From a virus: a DNA stretch of 27,248 bases. Below the pieces are notes generated by a model, which made no database searches, was not told where the DNA came from, and worked only from the letters and a program-made list of their open reading frames with translations. How positions within the stretch are numbered: the first letter of the stretch is position 1; every line of letters starts with the position of its first letter. The stretch is from positions 1-27,248 of IMG/VR virus record IMGVR_UViG_3300047440_000191. One strand, 5' to 3'. Below are positions 1 through 6,002 of this stretch, piece after piece. A program made the position numbers and the translations under genes.

Positions 1-29
1 CCTCACAGTGTGAATGGGCCGAAAATCAC

Positions 30-42
30 GTTTTCAGAAAAC
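30..42. promoter_or_regulatory. 13-bp AT-rich perfect palindrome in leader of first gene
   Basis: GTTTTC-A-GAAAAC is a perfect inverted repeat with one central base, AT-rich within GC-rich surroundings. It lies 22 nt before the preferred start of the first gene. A one-base loop cannot form a hairpin, so if functional it is more likely a protein-binding operator. No clear -35/-10 pair could be placed because the window begins just upstream. Confidence 0.3.
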
Positions 43-63
43 AGTAGACAGGTGGAAACCACT

Positions 64-438
64 ATGACCGCGGAAGAGATGCAGCAGTCGTCCATGGAGT
101 TCGCAGAGCTGACTGTTAGGCTCTTCACGCATGAGCATGCAGCGCTCGAGCTGCTTCCAACACCAGCGCGCCGCGCAGAGCTGTCGACCATGGTCGACGG
201 CACGTTAGTCGCCACGCTGCGCTACCATCTAGTGCCCAGCGCAGAAGCAGCCCAGATGCTGCGAACTTTGTTCCTAGCAGTGCTGACGTTCTGCCATTGC
301 ATCCTAGACCACCAGCCGATCGACACGCCGGCCGGGGTCGGGCTGCAGCAGTCACTGGCGCTGCTGATGTCCACAGTCATCGATGATGAGCGTGAAACGG
401 TGGCCGGCATGCGCCAGTCATTCAAGGATGCACTATGA
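64..438 (+). CDS. Hypothetical phage protein, 124 aa
   Basis: First gene of the small-gene run. I prefer the ATG at 64 because AGGTGG sits at a proper distance upstream and the preceding sequence holds an AT-rich palindrome that looks like leader rather than coding DNA. A GTG at 10 would add 18 residues. The protein is mainly helical in appearance, with a hydrophobic stretch around LRTLFLAVLTFCHCIL that is short and interrupted by His and Cys, so it is not a convincing membrane segment. The gene ends in an ATGA overlap with the next one. No family is recognised. Confidence 0.65.
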   Translation: MTAEEMQQSSMEFAELTVRLFTHEHAALELLPTPARRAELSTMVDGTLVATLRYHLVPSAEAAQMLRTLFLAVLTFCHCILDHQPIDTPAGVGLQQSLALLMSTVIDDERETVAGMRQSFKDAL

Positions 439-1163
439 GGAACCGATCACCAGATAGCATCATGCACACCCTGAGCATGCTGGGCACGACCGTAGCTCAG
501 GGCTCGCGCTTCGTGTCATGGAGCGCCGAAGAGGGCCTCAAGATGCGCATGCGCACTGGCCTGAAAGAAGACACGTCAGACACGCCTGGGCTCGACGTGA
601 TGCTGGCGCTGTCCGGCCAGTGGGTGGATAGCGGGCTGCCAGTTGTGAGCCTGTCACCGAAGCGCATGCAGAACATGCTGGAGCACACCCCGCATGAGCG
701 GCCGCGCTCCCCGTGGCCCGCATGGGCGCTGCGCTTGCCACGCAGCCAAGCAGTCAGCCTGATCGACTCCGAGAACGAGATCGACTGCGTCGAGCTGGTG
801 TTCGCTGTCTGCGTCAGCGAGCGCTGGAGCTACATGGTGTTCGGTCAGCACGTCGAATACATCGAACTGTCAGTGTCGCCCGAAGACATGCGTGACGGCG
901 TGATCGCGCCGAGCATGAAGAGCGCCCCCGATGCTGGGATGGAAGTCATCCCGCTCACCCCGCACGACATCACGTCTTGCAAGCGCATCCAACACCTCAT
1001 CCTGATGGCATCACTGGGTGTGCTCGGCATCAGCGGCATCACCCGACTTGGCACCGAGCGCGCAGCCGAGCTCAAGGGCCTAATCCCCGCTGGTGACTAT
1101 CTCCTCACGCATGCCGGGTACGACCGCATCGAGTGGGAGGACCATGGCGTCCGCAATGTATGA
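435..1163 (+). CDS. Hypothetical phage protein, 242 aa
   Basis: The ATG at 435 overlaps the previous stop as ATGA, implying translational coupling. The protein has 242 residues, alternating predicted strands and helices, and no signal peptide. Near the C-terminus a hydrophobic patch (ILMASLGVLGISGI) could be a buried helix. I recognise no motif. Its position in a run of small coupled genes suggests an accessory phage role, but nothing in the sequence says which. Confidence 0.7.
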   Translation: MRNRSPDSIMHTLSMLGTTVAQGSRFVSWSAEEGLKMRMRTGLKEDTSDTPGLDVMLALSGQWVDSGLPVVSLSPKRMQNMLEHTPHERPRSPWPAWALRLPRSQAVSLIDSENEIDCVELVFAVCVSERWSYMVFGQHVEYIELSVSPEDMRDGVIAPSMKSAPDAGMEVIPLTPHDITSCKRIQHLILMASLGVLGISGITRLGTERAAELKGLIPAGDYLLTHAGYDRIEWEDHGVRNV

Positions 1164-1290
1164 CCCAGAAGAGTGGGAGCGCCTGCTCAAGGAGCAGGAC
1201 GACAAGCATGTGCTCCGCATCGTGTTAGCAACATTCCTCATCGTGGCAGGTACAGCAGCAATCGTTCTAGTGATCGCGATATTCCTATGA
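1144..1290 (+). CDS. Small single-pass membrane protein, 48 aa
   Basis: The start is placed at ATG 1144 because GGGAGG lies just upstream; the gene begins inside the last codons of the previous gene in another frame. Residues 1-22 are charged and hydrophilic (DPEEWERLLKEQDDKH). Residues ~23-48 form one long hydrophobic helix that reaches the C-terminus. This tail-anchored topology occurs in several phage small membrane proteins, including some holins and superinfection-exclusion proteins, but no lysis enzyme is nearby, so no function is assigned. It is followed by an ATGA overlap. Confidence 0.6.
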   Translation: MASAMYDPEEWERLLKEQDDKHVLRIVLATFLIVAGTAAIVLVIAIFL

Positions 1291-1580
1291 CCGAACAAGA
1301 GCAAGAATCCAAAGCAGCCTACGCCAGCGAGCTCGTCGAAGAGTTCGTTGCACTCCTCGACATCTCACACGCGACGATCGCCAAGCTCGGCGCGCGCCAT
1401 GGCAACATGGTGTCGAACACCGAAGTCTTGACAGTGGTGAGCCTGCTGCTCATTCAAGCGTCGATCGCCAGTCAGACGCCCATGGACATGATGCTGGTGC
1501 TACTCGGCGCCCGCATCCCAGGCGTCGAAAAAGTGGTCAAGCTGGCGCGCTTGCAGTCCGCGACTGGAGTCACACCATGA
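1287..1580 (+). CDS. Hypothetical phage protein, 97 aa
   Basis: The ATG at 1287 forms an ATGA overlap with the preceding membrane protein. The N-terminus is acidic and Glu-rich (TEQEQESKAA), followed by amphipathic helices and a hydrophobic stretch (LTVVSLLLIQASIA) that looks more like a packed core helix than a membrane segment. No family is recognised. Coupling on both sides supports that it is translated. Confidence 0.65.
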   Translation: MTEQEQESKAAYASELVEEFVALLDISHATIAKLGARHGNMVSNTEVLTVVSLLLIQASIASQTPMDMMLVLLGARIPGVEKVVKLARLQSATGVTP

Positions 1581-1771
1581 CCCGCCGCAAGGCAGCACGC
1601 TGGCAGCGCTGGAGCAATCGCTGCCGCCGCGCAGTGAAGCGCAGCACATGGCAAGTCGTGCAGCTCTACGGGCTCGAACATGAGGTCTGCTACACGGCGC
1701 GGAAGTTCCACCATCACAACAGGAGCATCACACAGTCAGTGTGCGACGCCCTGTGGGACTGGGACCTGTGA
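1577..1771 (+). CDS. Small basic protein, 64 aa
   Basis: The ATG at 1577 overlaps the previous stop. The first 25 residues are very rich in Arg and Lys (TRRKAARWQRWSNRCRRA), giving a strongly basic N-terminus that could bind nucleic acid. The rest is mixed, with a short His run (HHH). No known family is recognised, and the nucleic-acid link is inference from charge alone. Confidence 0.6.
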   Translation: MTRRKAARWQRWSNRCRRAVKRSTWQVVQLYGLEHEVCYTARKFHHHNRSITQSVCDALWDWDL

Positions 1772-1947
1772 CACGTGGATTCAAGCGCCCGCCGAGCGCG
1801 CTCATGAACCATCCAACAGTGGACGAAGCCATCGAAGCAGCAGCCCGGTGTGAGGGCACGCCGATGCGGTGGGCTCGATGCATGGTGGTGCTCGCGCGAG
1901 AGATCATCCGACTGCGCGGGCAACTGAACCGAAGTGTCAGCGTGTGA
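1768..1947 (+). CDS. Hypothetical small protein, 59 aa
   Basis: The GTG at 1768 makes a GTGA overlap with the previous stop, preferred over an upstream in-frame GTG at 1741. The protein begins TRGFKRPPSA and contains one predicted amphipathic helix (DEAIEAAARCEG) followed by a basic helix (AREIIRLRGQL). No family is recognised. It is short, and the main evidence is its place in the coupled gene run. Confidence 0.55.
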   Translation: MTRGFKRPPSALMNHPTVDEAIEAAARCEGTPMRWARCMVVLAREIIRLRGQLNRSVSV

Positions 1948-1953
1948 GGACAT

Positions 1954-2280
1954 ATGAAGCAACCGAAAGTGCAGATTCATTTCACTCACCAGTCACGGCG
2001 CGCGCATCCGTGCCCGACGTGCAAGGCGCGGCTCAGCATGGCGACGAACGCGGACCCGGAAGACTCCACCGGGCCAGTGCCAGGCGCCGCAGTGCTGTGC
2101 ATCTGGTGCGGCCACGCAGCTGTCTTCACGCCTGACATGATGCTGCGTCTCATGAGACTCGAAGAGCTGCGCGTCGCATGCAATGAGGCAACGTTCAGGC
2201 AAGCGTATCTCATCATGCTGCGGAAGCGCCGGGCATGGCGCAGCGCGCACGGCGGCCCGTCCGACGGGGGCGAAGCATGA
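1954..2280 (+). CDS. Zinc-ribbon-like small protein, 108 aa
   Basis: ATG at 1954, 6 nt after the previous stop. Two CxxC knuckles, HPCPTC (residues ~18-23) and LCIWCG (~48-53), are spaced as in a compact zinc ribbon, so one structural zinc is likely. The C-terminal half is helical and basic (LRKRRAWRS). Small zinc-ribbon proteins in phages often bind nucleic acid or inhibit host factors, but no specific relative is recognised. It ends in an ATGA overlap with the next cysteine-containing gene. Confidence 0.7.
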   Translation: MKQPKVQIHFTHQSRRAHPCPTCKARLSMATNADPEDSTGPVPGAAVLCIWCGHAAVFTPDMMLRLMRLEELRVACNEATFRQAYLIMLRKRRAWRSAHGGPSDGGEA

Positions 2281-2534
2281 CTGCGCCACGCTGGAAGCAT
2301 GACTGCACTGACTGCACGTATCTCGGCGAGTACGAGAACGCTGACTTGTACCGCTGCATGGAGTGCTCTCTGGCAGCGCTGATACCCGTACTGATCGCAC
2401 GCATCGGAGACGCATGCCTCGACTACATGACGATCAGTGCGATCGTGTTCCCAGCGCATGCGGAGCTGGTGCGCGCCAGCTCCCCGGCGCTCTTCAAGGC
2501 GTACGAACTGGCGCAAGCACGGAGGCTCATATGA
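2277..2534 (+). CDS. Cys-pair small protein, paralog A, 85 aa
   Basis: ATG 2277 in ATGA overlap. It begins MTAPRWKHDCTDCTYLGEY, then DLYRCMEC, giving two CxxC pairs (residues ~10-13 and ~27-30) that could hold one zinc ion. The rest is a helical segment ending FPAHAELV. It is clearly paralogous to the gene at 2779-3039: the N-terminus, the LYxC segment, IPxLIAR and VFPxHAELV are shared. Function unknown. In this copy both CxxC pairs are intact. Confidence 0.75.
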   Translation: MTAPRWKHDCTDCTYLGEYENADLYRCMECSLAALIPVLIARIGDACLDYMTISAIVFPAHAELVRASSPALFKAYELAQARRLI

Positions 2535-2782
2535 CAACTGACAGTGATGACGAAACGCCCGCAGAGCTGCAGCATGTGCTCGACATGGTGCGACGACTCT
2601 TCCGCGCACGACCGAATGAGGGGCTCACCGGCGCAGCAGTCATCGAAGCGTTGCCGCTGCTGAGTGAGACATGGGTCTGGGTCGCGCTCGGCTGGCTGAC
2701 TGCAGAGCAGTGCCTCAGCATCGAAGGCGGCTACCGCGCAGACGTGCTGGCGCGCAAGCAGGTGTGGAGGTTGGTCAAGTGA
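2531..2782 (+). CDS. Hypothetical protein between the paralog pair, 83 aa
   Basis: ATG 2531 in ATGA overlap. Acidic N-terminus (TTDSDDETPAE), then a helix, a GLTGAAVIEALPLLSE segment and WVWVALGWLTAEQCLSIEGG. The second half resembles a winged-helix layout, with two short helices followed by a beta-turn carrying basic residues (LARKQVWRLVK). That resemblance is only structural guesswork. It is bracketed by two paralogous cysteine genes. Confidence 0.6.
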   Translation: MTTDSDDETPAELQHVLDMVRRLFRARPNEGLTGAAVIEALPLLSETWVWVALGWLTAEQCLSIEGGYRADVLARKQVWRLVK

Positions 2783-3039
2783 CTGCGCCGCGCTACGTGC
2801 ACGACTGCACCGATTGCGTGTATCTCGGCGAGCACGAACACTATGACCTGTACGTCTGTAAGGTCCGCACGCTGATGGCGCCGATCCCGACGCTGATCGC
2901 CCGCTTCAGCAGTGACGGGCCTGACTACACAAGCATGAGCATGCTCGTGTTTCCCGAACACGCTGAGCTGGTGGCGAGCAGCATGCCGCAGATGTCGGAA
3001 GCGTATCGGCGGGCGCTGGTCGCACTGGCGAAGCGGTGA
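2779..3039 (+). CDS. Cys-pair small protein, paralog B, 86 aa
   Basis: GTG 2779 forms a GTGA overlap with the previous stop. It begins MTAPRYVHDCTDCVYLGEH, nearly the same as paralog A, and continues DLYVCKVRTL, IPTLIARF and VFPEHAELV. The second CxxC of paralog A (CMEC) is reduced here to a single Cys (VCKV), so the four-cysteine site is incomplete. This suggests divergence after duplication, with loss of metal binding or a different ligand. Function unknown. Confidence 0.75.
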   Translation: MTAPRYVHDCTDCVYLGEHEHYDLYVCKVRTLMAPIPTLIARFSSDGPDYTSMSMLVFPEHAELVASSMPQMSEAYRRALVALAKR

Positions 3040-3236
3040 TGCTCCGTAAGCCGCCGCTCGGCAGGCCGCCGATATGCTTCGAGTGCGGGCTCGTGCTTGG
3101 CTTGACGCCTGGTCACTGCAGGAGTGAGGGCGCTTGCGCTAACGCGCCGCTTCGCAGCTGGTGCGCTGGCCTCAACCGCTGGGAAACTAAGCAGGAGGCG
3201 CAGCGTCGTCGAAGTGTGGAGCGCCGGGGTCAGTAG
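3036..3236 (+). CDS. Small cysteine-rich protein, 66 aa
   Basis: GTG 3036 (GTGA overlap), with ATG 3039 immediately following as an alternative start. The stretch CFECG...GHCRSEGAC (residues ~14-34) supplies four cysteines and a histidine, enough for a treble-clef or zinc-knuckle-like site. The C-terminal tail is basic (KQEAQRRRSVERRGQ), consistent with nucleic-acid contact by inference. It is the last gene of the plus-strand small-gene run and ends 40 nt before the stop of a convergent gene. Confidence 0.6.
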   Translation: MMLRKPPLGRPPICFECGLVLGLTPGHCRSEGACANAPLRSWCAGLNRWETKQEAQRRRSVERRGQ

Positions 3237-3249
3237 CGAACTGCCGTCT

Positions 3250-3267
3250 CAGAGCTGGAAGGCTCTG
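3250..3267. terminator. Hairpin between convergent genes
   Basis: CAGAGC-TGGAAG-GCTCTG forms a perfect 6-bp stem in the 40-nt gap between the plus-strand small-gene run and the minus-strand mom-like genes. The position fits a shared terminator, but neither side has a T-run, so it is only a candidate. Confidence 0.3.
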
Positions 3268-3276
3268 CGCACTGCT

Positions 3277-3906
3277 CTATGCTACCGGCGCATCGGGCGG
3301 TGTAGCACGTTTCGGATAAGGGCGGCTCGGCAGTGAGGCCCGGAGCTCTGGCGCGAGCGGATACAAGTACCGGTGCTTCTGCGCTGCGGGGCGCTTCGGC
3401 AAGTTCGAGTAGTCACGGATCGCGCCGCCCTTGCCGAACGCCCCCGAAGTAATCTCTCGCTGATGACACCAGCGCCCGCGAAAGTAGTATTCGTTCGCCG
3501 CAGCAGTGGTGCCCGAATACACCCAGTTCGTGGCCTGGTAGAGCGTCCCGACGTGGCCCTGGGAGATGTCTGCGAACGAGACCACCAGCCGCAGCCCAGG
3601 GTTCGTGCGCGCGAGCAGCCTCAGTGACACGCTGAGGGCTCGGCTGGTCGGGTGCACCCGTCCCGGCGCCAGCGCCACGCGAACCAGCTCACAGACCTGC
3701 AGGGAGCTGCAGCCGTACGGCGCGCCGAGGTGTGGAGTGGCGCCGCGCCCGTAGATGATCGCACCCACGAACCGGGGGGCTTCCCAGACGCCGTGACATA
3801 TGAGGCGGCCGACTGGCATGCGGGGCGCGTAGTGCCAGCGCTCCGCAGCTCCACGGGCGTCTGCAACCGTGCAGGGCGTCACTTCAAGGTGTGAGGTGTG
3901 GCGCAT
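3277..3906 (-). CDS. Mom-family DNA adenine modification protein, copy 1, 209 aa
   Basis: Resembles the Mom family (phage Mu Mom converts adenine in DNA to a carbamoylmethylated form that blocks restriction; the fold is GNAT-like). Landmarks in order: RWHY near residue 23, GVW followed by VGAIIYGRGA, the CELVRVALAP segment, TSRALSVSLRLLARTNPG, then SFADISQGHVGTLYQATNW around residues 109-127. The SFAD...YQA..W block is what I recall as the family signature, with Asp and Tyr as likely active-site residues. The C-terminus is basic. It overlaps its paralog by 23 nt and has only a weak GAAG as ribosome site, so translation is probably coupled. Minus strand, unlike its surroundings. Confidence 0.8.
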   Translation of the reverse strand: MRHTSHLEVTPCTVADARGAAERWHYAPRMPVGRLICHGVWEAPRFVGAIIYGRGATPHLGAPYGCSSLQVCELVRVALAPGRVHPTSRALSVSLRLLARTNPGLRLVVSFADISQGHVGTLYQATNWVYSGTTAAANEYYFRGRWCHQREITSGAFGKGGAIRDYSNLPKRPAAQKHRYLYPLAPELRASLPSRPYPKRATPPDAPVA

Positions 3907-4507
3907 GCTTCGGGTACGGCTGCGCGGCTATCACGCGGCGCAGGCGCTCATCGAGAGGGTAAACGTACCGATGCTTCGGGGGCGTGCGGCGCCGGGGCAA
4001 GAGGTTCCACCCGACCACTGCGGGTGAGCCGTCGAGCTGCGGGCCCGACACCACCCGCAGATGCTTCCAGACGCCCTGGTACATGAACTGGTAACTCTTC
4101 GCCGTCTCGCCCGTGTATATCCAGTTCGTGGCCTGATAGAGCGTGCCGACATGCTTCTGGGCTGTGTCGGCGTATGAGACCACACAGCGCAGCCCAGGGT
4201 TCGTGCGCGCCAGCATCCGCAGTGACACTCCCAGCGCGCGACTCGTCGGGACCTTCCGCCCGGGCGCGAGTGCGATCCGCACCAGCTCGCAAACCTGAAT
4301 GTTCGAGCACCCGAACGGGCGGCCGAGCTCCCGCGCCGCGCCGCGCCCGTAGATGATGACCCCGACCCATGCGCCTGACTCCCAGACGCCGTGACAGATG
4401 AGCCGCCCGACTGGGATGATGCGCGAGTAGTGCCAGCGCCTCACTGCGTCGGTGGCTTCTTTGACGCGACACGGACGGACCTCAAGTCGTAGCCGCAGCT
4501 CGGACAT
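3884..4507 (-). CDS. Mom-family DNA adenine modification protein, copy 2, 207 aa
   Basis: Paralog of the 3277-3906 gene, well over half identical by eye across the first ~140 residues. Shared blocks: RWHY, PVGRLICHGVWE, IIYGRGA, QVCELVR, APGR..PTSRAL, LLARTNPGLR-like, and SYADTAQKHVGTLYQATNW. The C-terminal thirds differ more (VWKHLRVVSG against WCHQREITSG) but both end KHRYxYPL...PYPK. The start is firm: AAGGAG lies 7 nt before the ATG. The first 67 nt lie inside the 3' end of the ParB-like gene, in another frame. It likely works in the same modification pathway; whether both copies are active or have different specificity cannot be told. Confidence 0.82.
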   Translation of the reverse strand: MSELRLRLEVRPCRVKEATDAVRRWHYSRIIPVGRLICHGVWESGAWVGVIIYGRGAARELGRPFGCSNIQVCELVRIALAPGRKVPTSRALGVSLRMLARTNPGLRCVVSYADTAQKHVGTLYQATNWIYTGETAKSYQFMYQGVWKHLRVVSGPQLDGSPAVVGWNLLPRRRTPPKHRYVYPLDERLRRVIAAQPYPKHAPHLTP

Positions 4508-5001
4508 GAACTGACTCCTTCGACCTCACCGGGTCGGTCTAGACGTGGCGCTGCGTCCTCATCGAGCTTGGTCGCGTCGGGCACAGTCATCAGCCGATCC
4601 AAGTCAGCGCGCGACCAGCCGGCGATGTGGATGTCAGCCTGATCGAAGCCAGTCAGCAGCGCAGCCAGCTCACCCGTCCACTCTGACAGCTCACCCAGCC
4701 GATTGTCTGACAGCGCCATCAAGTGAGCAGTCTGCTCGTCGACATCCATGAGACGAACAGGCACACGCGCCAGCCCGATGAGCAGAGCTGCCTTCCATCG
4801 CGTGTGCCCAGCGATAATCTCCAGGTTGGCTGCGCGGGCCACGATCGGCGCGCTGAACCCGAACTTGCGTATAGCTGCAGCCACCCGCCGCACAGGCTCA
4901 CCATCGTTCGCGCGGGGATTGTCAGCCCACGGCGTGAGCTTGCTCGGGTCGAGCCACACCGCTGCAGTTGTGTCACTGGTAGTCGTCATGATGCTTCGCA
5001 T
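4441..5001 (-). CDS. ParB-like (ParB/sulfiredoxin fold) domain protein with C-terminal CxxC, 186 aa
   Basis: Residues ~16-110 form a ParB/Srx-like N-terminal domain: LTPWADNPR, AAAIRKFGFSAPIV, EIIAGHTRWKAAL (the GHxR box), VPVRLMDVDEQTAHLMALSDNRL. In phages such domains are usually fused or adjacent to DNA methyltransferases; chromosomal ParB uses this fold to bind CTP. Residues 166-169 are CPSC, in a context (CPSCGYDLR) like half a zinc knuckle. I place the start at 5001 because AGGT lies about 6-8 nt upstream; ATG 4989 is an alternative. Longer versions reach into terS on the opposite strand and are rejected. It is first in a minus-strand operon with the two mom-like genes. Confidence 0.8.
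   Translation of the reverse strand: MRSIMTTTSDTTAAVWLDPSKLTPWADNPRANDGEPVRRVAAAIRKFGFSAPIVARAANLEIIAGHTRWKAALLIGLARVPVRLMDVDEQTAHLMALSDNRLGELSEWTGELAALLTGFDQADIHIAGWSRADLDRLMTVPDATKLDEDAAPRLDRPGEVEGVSSCPSCGYDLRSVRVASKKPPTQ
4521..4536 (-). promoter_or_regulatory. Hairpin abutting the Shine-Dalgarno of mom copy 2
   Basis: On the minus strand CGACC-CGGTGA-GGTCG can form a 5-bp stem directly followed by the AAGGAG ribosome site (4515-4520) and, after 7 nt, the ATG at 4507. The structure lies in coding sequence of the upstream gene. In phage Mu the mom start is controlled by RNA structure opened by the zinc protein Com; this hairpin is a candidate for similar control, but a 5-bp stem is common by chance. 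Confidence 0.3.
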
Positions 5002-5016
5002 GCTAGACCTAACGTC

Positions 5017-5439
5017 GTGCCTAAGCCACGGCTGCCAGACTACACGCGTGCGATCCACGACCGGCTGATCGAATACTTCAAGGCCGGCGCGTTCAAGCGC
5101 CACTGCGCGCAAGCGTGTCGGCTCTCCGAAGCGGACCTGGATGCATGGCTCGAGCTCGGGCGCGCTGGGAAAGAGCCGTATGCCACGCTGCTGCGTGACG
5201 TCGAACAAGCGATCGGTGATGACGCTATTCGTAACCAGCTCACTGTCTCTCGCGCTGCAGCTGGGCAAGGCAACCCGCGCGCAGACGTCCGCGCAGCGCA
5301 GTGGAACCTGGAGCGCAAGCACCCAGACCTGTACGGGCGGCAAGCTACTGAGGTCACGCCGTCAGGCCCGACGCGTCAGCCAGCTCCACCCGATGACGGC
5401 GTGCATGTTCCCAAGTTCAAGCCGTACATCGTGACCTGA
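5017..5439 (+). CDS. terS: Terminase small subunit, 140 aa
   Basis: Recognises phage DNA and hands it to the large subunit for packaging. The N-terminal ~50 residues form a homeodomain-like HTH (IHDRLIEYFKAGAFKRHCAQ, then LSEADLDAWLELG). A helical oligomerisation part follows (YATLLRDVEQAIGDDAIRNQ), then the common small-terminase pattern RAAQWNLERKHPDLYGRQ. The C-terminal ~30 residues are Pro-rich and disordered-looking. The start is the GTG at 5017, just 15 nt from the divergent ParB-like start; no good ribosome site is visible. Longer upstream readings overlap the ParB-like gene and are rejected. It sits two genes before the large subunit. Confidence 0.8.
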   Translation: MPKPRLPDYTRAIHDRLIEYFKAGAFKRHCAQACRLSEADLDAWLELGRAGKEPYATLLRDVEQAIGDDAIRNQLTVSRAAAGQGNPRADVRAAQWNLERKHPDLYGRQATEVTPSGPTRQPAPPDDGVHVPKFKPYIVT

Positions 5440-6002
5440 TGGCGTCAGCCCTGAATCAAGTAGTCATTCGCTCGGAAGGGCAAGCGCGGTTTCTGCAAGT
5501 GACAGGCTCACTGGCAGCGATCGCAGCGCGCCTCACTATGCGCTCCCCGCAGAGCATCGCGGACTGGCGCTCAGGCCGTAAGGTCCCGAGCCCCGAAGCG
5601 CGCGCGCGCATTGAAGGCGAGTTCGGGATCGACGCTGCGCTGTGGGACGTGCGGGCCGGCGCAGACCCAGCAGACCCCGAAGAGCATGAGGTCGGCGCCA
5701 CCTCACTGGATGACTGCATCAACGTACTCAAGACGATCCAGCGTGAGAGCAAGCGTGACGGGCTGCTGGCCGCTGAGCGGGTGAAGCTGGCCGACGCTGA
5801 GGCCCGCATACTCACGCTGCGCGCGCGCCTGGAAGCTGCAGCCGAACTATCAGAAGACCGCTATGTCAGAGACCATCCAGCATTCCGACGATTCTGCGAT
5901 CTTGTGATAGAAGCACTGAGGCCACACCCAGCTGCTGCGAAAGCAGTGCACGAAGCCATTCAACGCGCGATGAGGCAACGTGACGAGGTCGATAGCTCGT
6001 GA
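5439..6002 (+). CDS. HTH-domain protein with C-terminal coiled coil, 187 aa
   Basis: ATG 5439 overlaps the small-terminase stop (TGATG). Residues ~24-65 look like an XRE-type HTH: SLAAIAARLTMRSPQSIADW, then RSGRKVPSPEARARIEGEFG. Residues ~88-140 are a long charged helix likely to form a coiled coil (TIQRESKRDGLLAAE, KLADAEARILTLRARLE). The C-terminus is helical. Its place between the terminase genes suggests a packaging or assembly cofactor, or an accessory DNA-recognition subunit. It overlaps the next gene by 23 nt. The HTH segment resembles the small protein after the large terminase. Confidence 0.7.
   Translation: MASALNQVVIRSEGQARFLQVTGSLAAIAARLTMRSPQSIADWRSGRKVPSPEARARIEGEFGIDAALWDVRAGADPADPEEHEVGATSLDDCINVLKTIQRESKRDGLLAAERVKLADAEARILTLRARLEAAAELSEDRYVRDHPAFRRFCDLVIEALRPHPAAAKAVHEAIQRAMRQRDEVDSS

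Noticed and set aside
1144-1290. Tail-anchored membrane protein as holin
   Set aside because: Size and one membrane helix are not enough, and no endolysin or spanin gene lies nearby.
3124-3336. Plus-strand 70-aa frame running into the mom gene
   Set aside because: Overlaps the Cys-rich gene and the convergent mom copy 1 end, contains the hairpin, and has no ribosome site.
4723-5016. Upstream extension of the small terminase to 238 aa
   Set aside because: It runs antisense through the ParB-like domain and gives an unpatterned Arg/Ser/His-rich sequence; the homeodomain-like part begins right after GTG 5017.
4990-5343. N-terminal extension of the ParB-like protein to 300 aa
   Set aside because: It would lie antisense to most of the small terminase gene, and the extra residues show no ParB-like features; the domain begins just after the 5001 start.
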